23,925 bases of DNA from Scleroderma bovista (GCA_037178675.1 JAYMGJ010000729.1:1-23925), one strand, 5' to 3'; positions 8,212 through 17,870 are shown, counted from the stretch's first letter. Notes: generated from the letters alone by a model not told the origin. Numbers and translations are program-made.

Positions 8212-9617
8212 TTGACCGTCCCCGAGACCGGAAGGTCATTAAGAATCGATGGGTCTTTGATGTGAAGTCGGATGGCCGCAAGAAAGCCCGCTTAGTAGCA
8301 AAGGGCTTCTCCCAGGTCTTCTCACCAGTTGTGCGCTTTGAAACAGTGCGCCTCATGCTTGCACTTGCCGCACTTGAGAATTGGTACATTACTGGACTCG
8401 ACGTTCGGAGCACCTACTTGTATGGCAAGCTCGACGAAGAGATCTACATGGAACAACCTGAAGGGTTTGCAGTTCCCGGGCAAGAGCACAAAGTGCTCCG
8501 CCTCTGGCGTGCCCTCTATGGCCTCAAACAGGCCGGCCTAGCTTGGTGGCGCACACTCGATGAGTCTCTCAAAGAGCTCAGGTTTGAGCGCCTTAAGTCT
8601 GAAGCAGGCATCTTCTTCTACAAGAAGAAAGGCACCAACATTGTCATTGGTATTATCTACGTTGACGACGCACTATTCTGCGGCCCTAACAAGGCTGTTG
8701 TTGATGCCATTAAAGCGCAGTTCATGCGCAAATGGGAGTGCAGAGACCTTGGAGAACCTAAGGAGTTCCTCCGAATGCGAATCACTCGCAAGGGTCGCGC
8801 TATCCACTTGGACCAATGCGCGTACCTCCAAAAGGTCATCGAACGCTGCGGCATGCTCAATGCAAAGTCTGCAAGCACCCCACTGCTGGCTGGCTACTAT
8901 GCCGCCAAAAATACAGAGCCTGTTGATGCAGAACTCTGCTCCCGTTTCCAGACGGTTATTGGGTCCCTTCTGTACCTTATGTTAGGCACTAGGCCCGACA
9001 TTGCCTTTGCAGTCACCCATCTCTCGCGCCATGCCGCGAACCCATCTCAGGACCACCTCTCCAAAGCGCTCTATATCTGTCGCTACTTGATTGGTACACC
9101 TAATTACTCCCTAGTGTACAATGGTGGATCCGGTGCTGGCCTGATTGCATGCACGGACTCAGATTGGGGATCAGACCCTATCTCTCGCCTCTCGCAGACA
9201 GGTTTCTACCTGAAACTTGCAGATGGCTTGATCAGTTGGACTTCTTGTGCGCAGAAGACTATTGCGTACTCGTCCACTGAGGCTGAATACATGGCTTTGA
9301 GCGATTGCGCTTGCCAAGTTACCTGGATTCGGAGTCTACTCGGTGAGCTCGGCTATAAGCTGAAAGCTATCCCGATTTGCGGTGATAATCAGGGGTCCAT
9401 ATTCATGGCATCCAACCCTGTAACGGAGCCTCGCTCCAAGCACATCAACATCCGCTACCATGGAATCCACGAGTCAGTCGCGAAAGGTAACGTGGAACTA
9501 TTTTTTATTGATGGTGCTGAGAATCCCGCCGATCTGCTCACCAAGAACTTACCCCGCGAGAAATTCGCGAAGTTCAGAGCTCAACTAGGCTTACAGTTTC
9601 CCTCTGGCAGCATCTAG
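8136..9617 (+). pseudogene. Copia reverse transcriptase-RNase H part, shifted frame
   Basis: The true pol frame resumes at 8136 (AEQKLWRLACQEELN) and meets TGA at 8187-8189, where copia relatives carry Arg or Lys; it is then open to TAG 9615-9617. RT landmarks: KCKVFELVDRP, KNRWVFDVKSDG, KARLVAKGFSQ, EEIYMEQPEGF, RALYGLKQAGLAWW and the catalytic YVDD at 8658-8669. RNase H acidic residues: Asp at 9156 (TDSDWG), Glu at 9279 (SSTEAEY) and Asp at 9384 (GDNQGS). After GFSQ the text jumps straight to VFSPVV. Copia RTs normally have about eight residues between (G-I-D type), so 24 nt have been lost at CAGGTC 8313-8318. RT is probably inactive from this deletion and the stop. Confidence 0.9.
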
Positions 9618-9654
9618 CGCCTTATTCGCTGAAGTGCTCTACGTGCAGCACAGC

Positions 9655-9663
9655 GAGGGGGAG
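9655..9663 (+). other. Polypurine tract
   Basis: GAGGGGGAG ends exactly one base before the 3' LTR TG and would prime plus-strand DNA synthesis. Confidence 0.8.
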
Positions 9664-9951
9664 TGTTGAAGTCGCACGTGCACCCAGCGTAAACCGTCGA
9701 CGAAGTGCGCACAAGACTGCGACCCATATTAGTGTAGACTTAGTAATAGTCCTCTTTAGAGTACATGTTACATGTCACACATCACGTGTCACAGTCACAC
9801 GTCACACTATTTGTTGTATATAAACAGCGTTCACCGCTTATATAATATAACAGCTCTTGACCAGCTACCGCTACCATCTCAGGTTGTGCACTCCACCCAA
9901 CAGGTGAGTTGGAGTAGCAGTTCCTCTACGTATGTAGGTATTGCTTCAACA
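9664..9951 (+). repeat. 3' LTR of the copia element
   Basis: Same 288 bp and 8-bp terminal inverted repeat as 4061-4348. By eye 8 differences; six of the seven transitions change a CpG in one copy to TpG or CpA in the other. Confidence 0.95.
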
Positions 9952-9956
9952 GCAAG
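9952..9956. repeat. Target-site duplication GCAAG, right copy
   Basis: Matches 4056-4060 and closes the copia insertion. Confidence 0.9.
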
Positions 9957-10933
9957 GCCATCCTGTCAACATCTGCGATCATTTCGACGCCCTCATCGAC
10001 TCCGCAAGCTCTCTCCACCAGGTCTCTGCCCAGTGCAGCCTTCTCCGAGTCAATGTCCACAGCTGTTTCGTGTGGTTCAGCTGTTTCAACCTTTCCTTTT
10101 GTGTGTCCTGCCATCACGATGCTCTCCACCACCTCCCACTTGCACTCGCTTGGCTTTCCCTCAGTTGGCAGCCTCGGTGTCACCTGTGGTGAGTCCTGTG
10201 GTAGGTCTTGCATTTCATGCGGTGCACTTTCGAGTAGGACTAATGTCCTGTTTGTGCATTCAGCACTGGTGCCCTTCGCTGAAGCCTCTGGGCTCGTGTG
10301 TGGGTCTTTGCATCCGACATTTCTGTCGTTGACATCTTTGGTGCCTTGATTGAGGGCTTTCGTAGGTGGGTCTTCCCGTTCTGTGCCAATGGCAGCATTC
10401 TTGCTCGTAGGACTCTCCGCTGACAGATAACATTTGTCATCATTTGTGCAGGTCACAAGTTTCTTCACGTGGGGGTCTGCAATTGGTTCGTGGTTGTGGA
10501 AATGTTTTGCGAGGTATTTAAATACTTGATGTGCGGTGTCACTCTTCCTGATCTCCACAGAGGGAGTTCGCTGAAATTGCTGGTTGCCAGGGAGCCAAGC
10601 AAGTTCTGCTTGCAAGTTCTTCATGAAATATGCTGAATAAACGTTTCACAGATTTTGAGCATTTGAGTGTGAGGATTGGCGGTTGTAACAGTCCTTGACC
10701 TGTTGCCAGGGCATTCCCCTACTTTTCCTGAGCTTGCTGAATATTTCGGTGACTTGCTGAAAGCCCTCATTGAACTCGTCCACAAGGTGGCCTGGAAGCC
10801 TCCCACAAGTATACATGGGGACGTTATCATGCTTGTCGCATGGCATTTGCCCATCATCGATGTCGAGTGTTTCATCAGGAAAATGTAAAGGTCCTGATAT
10901 AACCAGCCAGACCTTACAAGGACATGCCAACAT
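9957..10933 (-). pseudogene. Unknown minus-strand gene, upstream segment
   Basis: First visible segment of the split minus-strand gene. Reading from 10933: a probable exon begins near 10893, after a CAG acceptor-like site (plus CTG 10894-10896), with HFPDETLDIDDGQMP. A block LPGHLVDEFNEGFQQVTEIF follows, with a Lys/Arg-rich part, then TGA at 10646-10648. The same frame goes on with NVYSAYFMKNLQAELAWLPG, where Trp before N-V-Y looks likely (TGG to TGA). The rest is an acidic, Lys/Glu/Thr-rich tail with ESPTSKN, TSPEASAKGTS and ERACGVDEG (plus strand near 9990-10015). The N-terminal ~100 residues look like a folded helical domain, the rest disordered. No catalytic motif recognised. From memory the style resembles repeat-linked predicted proteins of Boletales; that is an impression, not an identification. 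Confidence 0.55.
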
Positions 10934-11039
10934 GGTACAAGTGGATAATTACTTAGATAAGATTATCTTTGCTGATCAGGCTAGTATCATGAATGATGAT
11001 TTAATGCCAGAAAGATGGTTCAATGTTGAGGCTATATAA

Positions 11040-11313
11040 CTGCTGGTTAACTTTTTGTGACTATGTCAGCCATTATCATCCAACAATCAGCCTGACTATC
11101 AATGATAATGTGTGCAAAATAATTCTATTGCTCTGATAATGGAATATCTGCAAATGACATTGTGTCATCATATGGTTATTTAATGACATTCACTGACCAG
11201 ACCATATCATCCAATACTCAGCCTGACATCTGATGATACATGGCTATCAGGCAATCATCAAAGTGATGATATTTTTAACATGATGGGTCATAAGTGGTCA
11301 TTTATCACCATGG
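11040..11313. other. AT-rich non-coding stretch with a short direct repeat
   Basis: No gene seen. A 23-base block beginning TATCATCCAA and ending CAGCCTGAC occurs at 11074-11096 and, imperfectly, at 11205-11227. ATCATC/GATGAT motifs are frequent. The origin is unknown. Confidence 0.4.
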
Positions 11314-11318
11314 ACTGG
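11314..11318. repeat. Target-site duplication ACTGG, left copy
   Basis: ACTGG before the outer LTR, repeated at 13823-13827. Confidence 0.8.
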
Positions 11319-12405
11319 TGTCATATCCATACTTTTCCCAGTCGCAACTCCAGTCTAACCCTGGCCCACCTGACCTCTCCTTAGGCATAGACACAACTCC
11401 GGATCAGTACAGCCATCTCCAGCCCCATAGCTGCACTCCAGCTCAACTCTGGTCACTACGTCCATCTCCACCTCAGGACTAACCCCTGTCTTCCTCTAGA
11501 CAGATCCGTGGTCTAACTCCTCCATGTTGGACCTGTACCTACCATTAGTCGCTACTCTGGTTTCAGTCTGGCCACTCCCTTTGTCTGGTCTGTGACCTAG
11601 CCCAACTCCAGCTGGTACATCCAACTCTGGCTCAGGTTTGCTCCTGTTCCACTCCGCTTCCCCTGATAGGTCCACCAATGGCCTTGGACATTTCCATGTC
11701 CAACTCTGGACCTTCCTCTGGCTACTCCGCCCTTCCTCCACCTGTGCACTCTCTCTGCTCTTGCACTTCCTCTGGTCTCACTTCCTCTGGTCCTGGACAT
11801 TGCTCCAGACTTAACATTAGTTAAGTCCACCTCTGACCCTTACCTGTCCTCTTCCGACCTAGTTCCCTTTACTTCACTTGTCCCTGCATCTGCTCCATTG
11901 TTCCTGTACATTAATCCTAGTTCCCCATGTCTGCTCCCACTCCGGTTTATTTTCCTGTACCTGCTTTATTTTCCTGTCTGTTTCTGCTCCATCCCTTGTC
12001 CCAACTAAGGTGTTTACTTGTCACCGTATATACTCACCCTAGTTCTCATTACTATATAAACTACTGTACTCTGGCCTAGTAGATCCTTAGATCAAATCTC
12101 GACTAAGATACTCCCCACTCTGTACTACCCACTATGCTCTCCTAATCCATCTGTTCACCTGAACTCCTGAACTCTGGCCAACTCCGGCCTCCATCCTATC
12201 TTGTCCCCTTGGTCCTATGTCTGATCCTAGCAAGTCTCCTACTCGCATGAGGGCAAAAGTCACCTCTGTCCCAGACTCAACGCTAGACCTCTCAGGACTT
12301 ATCCCACCTCTGGGATGTCCTTCGCTCTGGACAAGCTGCGCTCAACTCCGGACCACTTTCCCACGGTCCGGACTTACTCTGCAAAAACCTGGACTTACTC
12401 CCTGT

Positions 12406-12410
12406 GCTTC
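12406..12410. repeat. Target-site duplication GCTTC, left copy
   Basis: GCTTC inside the outer LTR, duplicated at 13674-13678 on insertion of the nested LTR. Confidence 0.85.
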
Positions 12411-13673
12411 TGTCATATCCATACTTTTCCAGTCGCAACTCCAGTCTAACCATGGCCCGCCTGACCTCTCCTTAGGCATAGATGCAACTCCGGATCTAGT
12501 CCGGCCATCTCCAGCCCTATAGCTGCACTCCAGCTCAACTCCGGTCACTACGTCCATCTCCGCCTCAGGACTAACCCCTGTCTCCCTACAGACAGATCCG
12601 CGGTCTAACTCCTCCGTGTCGGACCTGTACCTACCACTAGTCGCTACTCCGGTTTCAGTCCGGCCACTCCCTTAGCCTTGTCTGCGACGTAGCCCAACTC
12701 CGGCTGGTACATCCAACTCCGGCTCAGTTCTGCTCCTGCTCCTGCTCTGCTTCCTCTGTCAGGTCCACCAAAGGCTTAGGACATTTCCATGTCCAACTCC
12801 GGACCTTCCTCCGGCTACTCCGCCCTTCCTCCACCTGTGCACTCCCTCCGCTCTTGCACTTCCTCCAGTCCCACTTCCTCCGGTCCCACTTCCTCCGGTC
12901 CCACTTCCTCCGGTCCTGGACATCGGTCCGGACTTAACATTAGTTAAGTCCACCTCTGACCCTTACCTGTCCTCTTCCGACCTAGTTCCCTTGTCCCTGC
13001 TTTTCCTCCGTCGTCCCTGTAACTCTAGTTCCCCGTGTCTGCTTCTGCTCCGGTTTATTTTCCTGTCCCTGCTTTATTTTCTTGTACCTGGTTTATTTTC
13101 CTGTCTGCTTCTGCTCCATCCCTTGTCTCGACATTAAGGTGTTTACTTGTCACCGTATATACTCACCTTAGTTTCATTACTATATAAACTACCGTACTCC
13201 GGCCTAGTAGTCCTTAGATCAAATCTCGACTAAGATACTCCCCACTCTGTACTACCCACCATGCTCTCCTAATCCCATCTTGTTCTCCTGAACTCCGGCC
13301 AACTCCGGCCTCCGTCCTATCTCGTCCCCTTGGTCCTATGTCCGATCCTAGCAAGTCTCCTACTTGCACGAGGGCAAAAGCCACCTCTGTCCCAGACTCG
13401 ACGCTAGACCTCTCAGGACTTATCCCACCTCTGGGATGTCCTTCGTCCGGACAAACTGCGCTTTACTCCGGTCCACTTTCCCGCGGTCCGGACTAACTCC
13501 GCAAAACCCGGACTTACTTCCAGTGCTCCTCCAGCGCCCGGACTTCGTCCGTATGACCCGGACTTGACTCTCTGCACTAAGTAGCACATACTAGTGCCAG
13601 AACTTACCTCCTCATTAGTTCCCTGCACCCCTGGACCTCCTAGTAAGATCGTCGAGGAGAACCGGTCTTGACA
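12411..13673 (+). mobile_element. Nested solo LTR (family A), 1263 bp
   Basis: A full-length copy running from TGTCATATCC to CGGTCTTGACA, inserted in the outer LTR of the same family with a perfect GCTTC duplication. The TATA box TATATAAAC lies at 13181-13189. A 15-bp unit (CCACTTCCTCCGGTC) is repeated at 12856-12918; the outer copy has fewer units. It is rich in CTCCGG, with CpGs largely kept. Family A is probably Ty3/gypsy from its length and 5-bp duplication, but no coding part is here to prove it. Confidence 0.88.
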
Positions 13674-13822
13674 GCTTCTCTAGTGCCTGGACTTCGTTCA
13701 TTTGACCTGGATTTGACTCTCTGCACTAACTAGCACCTACTAGTGTCTGGACTTACCTCCTCATTAGTTCCCTGCACCCCTGGACCTCCTAGTAAGATCG
13801 TTGAGGAGAACTGGTCTTGACA

Positions 13823-13827
13823 ACTGG
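13823..13827. repeat. Target-site duplication ACTGG, right copy
   Basis: Right copy of the duplication flanking the outer LTR. Confidence 0.8.
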
Positions 13828-14389
13828 TCTGCATGCTAAGTCAATGACAACTGGTTCTCAGTGGTAATCACTAAGAAGATTGATGATAACCTGCTAAAAT
13901 TTTATCAACTGGTATCATTCAGGTCAGGGCCTATCTTCCCAGTCTTCATCACTTCATGGTATGTTGAGCTAGGTATTTATCAATGGGGGACTAAGCACAT
14001 GGAAAGTAGTATTAAAGTACAACAAGCAGCCACTGTTATCACCACCAGCACTGGCATTGTTGCTCTCACTGTTGTAGGTTGGCACTGCTCATTGCCATTG
14101 CCATCAGTGGTGAAGCTACAACTTGAAATACATCAGCTCAATGAAGATGAGAAGGTTGATGTACCTAATGCACACAAAGTCCAGGGTACCCAGTAGGGAA
14201 CTGCACAGGTCAACCTGTGGGTGTCAGGAGGCTGACCCACACCCATACCTGCACTTACCCATACCCGCGGGTGTACGGGTGTATATCACCATGGGTGTCA
14301 TCAACAGGTATGTGGGTATGTACCCGTGACGGGTATATTCACAGGTTGCGTTGTAATTTACTATATTAGAAATAAAAAATTTGTGACTT
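13828..14389. other. Non-coding stretch with an ACCC/GGGT motif cluster
   Basis: An open frame at 13861-14193 lacks an ATG start and any recognised motif, so I do not call a gene. From 14184 to 14340 the sequence is crowded with GGGTACCC, ACCCATACC and GGGTGTACGGGTG motifs, like those at 15570-15640 and 17965-18035. Such clusters occur near the ends of some fungal hAT-type DNA transposons; no transposase was found. Confidence 0.35.
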
Positions 14390-15300
14390 CATTGTTTGTT
14401 GTCATGTCGTGCATTGTCACCATTGTCATTGGTGTCCCTCGTCGGCCTCATGTCATGCGTCACTGGTCATTGTCGTCATCGGCACCATTCTCGTGCTGCC
14501 ATATCGCTGGCCATGCTCCCGGTGGCCATGTCATTGTTGTTGTCATGTCACGTTGGCATTTGCCAGGTGCGTCGCATCATTGTCGTTGTCGCCATGTCGT
14601 GTAGGTGTGTTTCATCACCTTCGTCTTCGTCGTGCTGATGTGGATGCGCCATCATCTTCGTTGTGCTGGCATGGATGCGTTGATGTGCTGTTGTCACCGT
14701 CGGCATGGACACGCTGTTGTCGTTGTCGTGTCGTGGTGACATTGGCCATCTGTGTCTTGTCGTCGTCGTGATGTGGTGGCATTGGCCATCCACATCCCGT
14801 TGTTGACGTCTTCGTTGTGACATGGTAGCATTGGCCACCATCGGCGTCGTCGATGTCTTCATTGTGCTGGTGTAAACCCATGGCTGCCGTTGTCGTTGTC
14901 ATTGTGTTGCAATGGCACATGCATGCCATGCGTGTCTCGTCGGTCATGTTGTTGTTGTTGTCTTTGTGGACTCATTGTCGTTGTCATTGTCGTTGTGTTG
15001 CGGTGGCATTGGCCATCTGTGTCTCGTCGTCGTCGTCTTTGTTGTGGACCTGTTGTTGCCGTTGTTGTGGTGGTGGTGGCTTGGCCGTGCTGTATGTCTC
15101 GTTGTCTTCGTCATCCTGGCATGGACCTGCTGTCGCCGTTGTTGGTGTCATGTCTTGGTGGTGTTGGCCATGCGCATCTTGTTGTTGCCGTCTTCATCGC
15201 GATGTGTGGACGCGCTGTCGTCATTGCTATCGTTGTACAACCGGCGTTGATGGTGGGTCATCCAGGTGGTCGTGGTGATCGCGTCATCGACACTGCTGGT
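14390..15300. repeat. GTC/GTT-rich degenerate minisatellite
   Basis: About 900 bp of imperfect TCG/TTG trinucleotides with a recurring GGCATTGGCCATCTGTGTC-like block (near 14738, 14778, 14827, 15005 and later). Long frames occur on both strands only because the repeat lacks stops. They encode Val/Ser/Cys/His-rich text with no domain. Not coding in my judgement. Confidence 0.7.
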
Positions 15301-16130
15301 GGGTCATGGCAAATGAGATGAAAGAAAAGAAAGAAAAGGTACATACATATTTGAGACATGCATGTACGTGCAGGTGGTTGCAGTGTGCGGCCATAGGTGC
15401 ATGGGGGTGCATGCAGAGGACCTGTAAGAAGAGATTGTCAATGAAATAAATAAAATAAAATAAACATACTTGTGGGGGTCATTGGACCCAGGCGTCGACG
15501 CAGAAGCTTGAAGATGCAAGAGGAGTAATTTGTGGACTGACACGTCATTGCCTGTTTTGGAAGTCATGTCACATGGGTCACTGCGGGTTGAGCCATGGGT
15601 GCTGCGGGTTCTGGAATGCGACCCGTGACCCGCTGTGCACCTAAGTGAGGGAAGAGGTCAGAACAACCAGCAACCAACACCAAATGACAGCAAAATGCGA
15701 GTGGTGGTCTTCCTTTGTGTTTCTGGTATTTAATCTCCTCAGGAGGATGTGCTGCACGCCTTCAGGCAGGATGCAGGAGGGAAGGGAAAGGCTTCTGATG
15801 GGGAAGGAATGCGACTTGGGATGGTATTGACTCCTCTTCAGCCTACCACAGTGGTTAGGAAGAGTCCTGGGATAGAAGAGTGATGATAGATTGATGACAG
15901 GGGTGTAACAGCAGTGATGGAGCAATAGGGAAGCAAGGGGACAGTTCCTGCTTCAAGAATGCAATGGACAGTGATGGGATAGAGTGGACAGAGATGCTAG
16001 ACTGCGCTTGAGCCTAGAGAAATGATCAGATACAAGATATATCTGATAAACAGCAATATAGGAGCTTTAGGCCAGCACTGAGTGACCTACAAGTCCAAAG
16101 ACAAAGAGGGAGCTTATAGACAGAGAGGGA
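15301..16130. other. Non-coding, repeat-derived stretch
   Basis: No gene called. An AAATA-type simple run lies at 15441-15467 and a GGGT/ACCC cluster at 15570-15640. A near-palindrome around 16024-16048 (TCAGATACAAGATATATCTGA region) could form a hairpin. The minus strand of 15641-15925 is open for 94 codons without a recognised motif. The strand sense matches the LTR-like promoter next to it, so this may be the downstream part of that element. Confidence 0.35.
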
Positions 16131-16139
16131 GAGTGAATG

Positions 16140-16560
16140 TGGTCGCTTTATTGAGGGGGAAGCAGACACTTCCTTGCAGCCTTTGGCTGCTGGTTTATAT
16201 ACAGGAGGGGCTGTGGCCCTGTAAGCACAAATGACTAAGTGCTTGGTAAGAAATTGGTAAGCAATTGGTAAGCAGTGTAATCAGGCTGAGTCATCGATAG
16301 GGAGAGCCTGAACAAGCTGCTGAGCCAAGGGAATGAGCAAAAACATAGGTAAAAAGGGGTGTATAACCAAGAATATGGAAAAATCATTGCATGGGGCCCA
16401 AAAGAGAGGGGGGGAAAGCATGGGATGAGTAGATCGAAGCTAAATGAGCATATGTGATGACATAATGCATATGAATCATAGGGGCATGAGTCATGAATTG
16501 ATAAGCAGCATGATAAGCATGATTTGAAGGATGATTGGTAAGTGATTGGTAAGGGGAGTA
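16140..16560 (-). promoter_or_regulatory. LTR-like promoter and poly(A) signal on the minus strand
   Basis: On the minus strand a TATATAAA (plus 16194-16201) is followed about 45 bases later by AATAAA (plus 16147-16152), the close TATA/poly(A) pairing of an LTR U3-R boundary. Upstream lie five copies of GCTTACCAAT-like motifs (plus ATTGGTAAG at about 16242-16272 and 16534-16553), candidate activator sites. A 6-bp inverted repeat (GCAGCC-TTT-GGCTGC) sits between the two signals. I could not find TG...CA ends or a duplication, so the element limits are open. Confidence 0.4.
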
Positions 16561-16953
16561 ATGGGGATTAGTAATGCCAAGAGGGGATGAATAATGCGCA
16601 GCAGAGTGAGTCAGAGTGAGCCAGAGTGACTCTGTGTGACTCAGACAGAAGGGAAGCACAACCTATGATTTATTGAACTTTAGATCTGGAGATGAGCTTC
16701 TGAAGCAGTGCCACTGATGGGAGTGGCTGGGGGATAATAAAAGAATTGATCCGACCAGAAGAGCAGTGTCAGGGGGCCTGGAATGACAAGTAGAGTCACA
16801 GCTGGTCACAGAGTGTCACAAATCCCTTGGATTGAGCTTCTGTAGAGCAAAAACGCGAAATTTGGTGCTCCCGAAGTGCAGTCTTCCCTTGAGCAGTAAG
16901 GGGAAGGTTCTGTACTTTATTAGGGCTCCTAAGAAGGGTTCTAGAGCACTGTT

Positions 16954-17451
16954 TCATTCGTGTTTGTTGCGGGATAGCAGGGAAGAGAATCGCAAGTAGC
17001 GGATTCGACGTGTCCAGGGAAGCGAGATGAATGATAGAGGGAGATGGATGTGACAAGACTCTGGGATGAAAGGACCATATGCAGAGGACTCAGGAGACAC
17101 AGAGACGACCAGGTATGAATTTTCAAGTCTAACAATAGACTTGAGATGACCAAAGTATGTGCGTGATGCAGGACTGACGAGGAGAACGCGCTGACCGAGA
17201 ACGAGAGGGACTCAGGGAGCAGGCTGGGAAGATATGTACCAGACAGTACACAGGAGCTCAGGGAGAGGCTGTCCCAAGAGCAGGACATAGTTGAGGTCTG
17301 CTGCAATAGCAGAGAAACGTTCCAGAGAAAATGCAGACTCCATAGTGAGTGATGAAGTGGGTGTCTGGATTGCGGGTGGAATATCTCCGTGGGAAATGAA
17401 CAGATTTATGTCGGAACTTGACAGGCAGATAGACCACGGTCTAGGCTCCAT
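16954..17451 (-). pseudogene. Unrecognised minus-strand ORF with one in-frame stop
   Basis: From ATG at 17451 to TGA at 16954-16956 one frame runs 165 codons with a single internal TGA at 17212-17214. It reads SSDINLFISHGDIPP, SAFSLERFSAIAADLNYVLL and VWYISSQPAP before the stop, then VPLVLGQRVLLVSPASRTYF and SYLVVSVSPES after it. The amphipathic, Val-rich second half looks like beta strands rather than random translation. It lies upstream of the LTR-like promoter on the same strand, so it may belong to a retroelement or to a host gene remnant. I do not recognise the family. Confidence 0.35.
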
Positions 17452-17539
17452 GATGGTATAGTCACATGATTGATAGCTTCAAAAATGGCAGAGCTATTCA
17501 AAATATCGGAATGCTGGCACTGGGCGCCTAAATTTGACA

Positions 17540-17870
17540 TTTGGGCACTAAAAATGATTCTTCCTTTTCTCCTTTGTTTCTCTATCGTTTCTTCTGCTTC
17601 TTTGGTTGTTCTGGTATGGGAGTTGGACTGCAGTAGGTTGCATTCCTCTCTCATACTGAAATGATCACCAATCCTTGGATTCTTCTGCTTCTTGGCGGTT
17701 CTTGTGCGAGGGATGACTGCCAGACGATGGCATTCATCTCTTGCTCCAGGATAGTCATTCTTGTGTGATAGATGGCTATGACAAGCTTGTATTCATTCTT
17801 TGCATAAGGATAGTCTTGACTTTGCGTGATATGGATAGCGAGGGCTGTCTGTATCCCTCAAGTGGGGACA
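17540..17870. repeat. Diverged tandem repeat, about 90 bp unit
   Basis: Blocks beginning TTCTTCTGCTTCTT (about 17588 and 17679), with a GCATTC-TCTC segment followed by a stretch ending in GGATAGTC or a variant, recur about every 90 bases. A further diverged copy lies near 17770-17860. Non-coding; most units are strongly decayed. Confidence 0.4.

Larger units (their letters stand above)
4061..9951 (+). mobile_element. Ty1/copia LTR retrotransposon, 5.9 kb, complete in structure but coding-defective
   Basis: Two 288-bp LTRs, a primer-binding site, a polypurine tract and a gag-PR-IN-RT-RNase H order (integrase before reverse transcriptase) define a copia superfamily element. A perfect 5-bp duplication GCAAG flanks it. 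The LTRs differ at 8 positions by eye (7 transitions, 1 transversion), so insertion is fairly recent on the scale of this region. Pol carries a TAG at 6538-6540, a one-base loss near 8135, a TGA at 8187-8189 and a 24-nt deletion at the CAGGTC at 8313-8318, so it could move only with help from a sister copy. It interrupts a minus-strand open frame. Confidence 0.95.
11319..13822 (+). mobile_element. Outer solo LTR (family A), split by a nested LTR
   Basis: The outer LTR is made of 11319-12410 and 13679-13822 (about 1236 bp once the nested copy and one GCTTC are removed). It starts TGTCATATCC and ends GGTCTTGACA, with inverted ends TGTCA/TGACA, and ACTGG flanks the whole. It has a TATA box at 12053-12060, preceded by GTTTACTTGTCACCGTATA. 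No gag or pol is present between or beside the copies. Compared with the nested copy, many CTCCGG have become CTCTGG, so it is the older of the two, as nesting requires. Confidence 0.85.

Noticed and set aside
12217..12522. Open frame crossing the outer-inner LTR border
   Set aside because: It spans an insertion junction inside solo LTRs, so it cannot be an ancestral gene.
13861..14193. 111-codon plus-strand frame
   Set aside because: No ATG near the start, no recognised motif, and it sits in repeat-derived DNA between an LTR and the ACCC cluster.
14548..14947. His/Thr-rich minus-strand frames in the GTC/GTT region
   Set aside because: Product of a stop-free simple repeat; no start context or domain.
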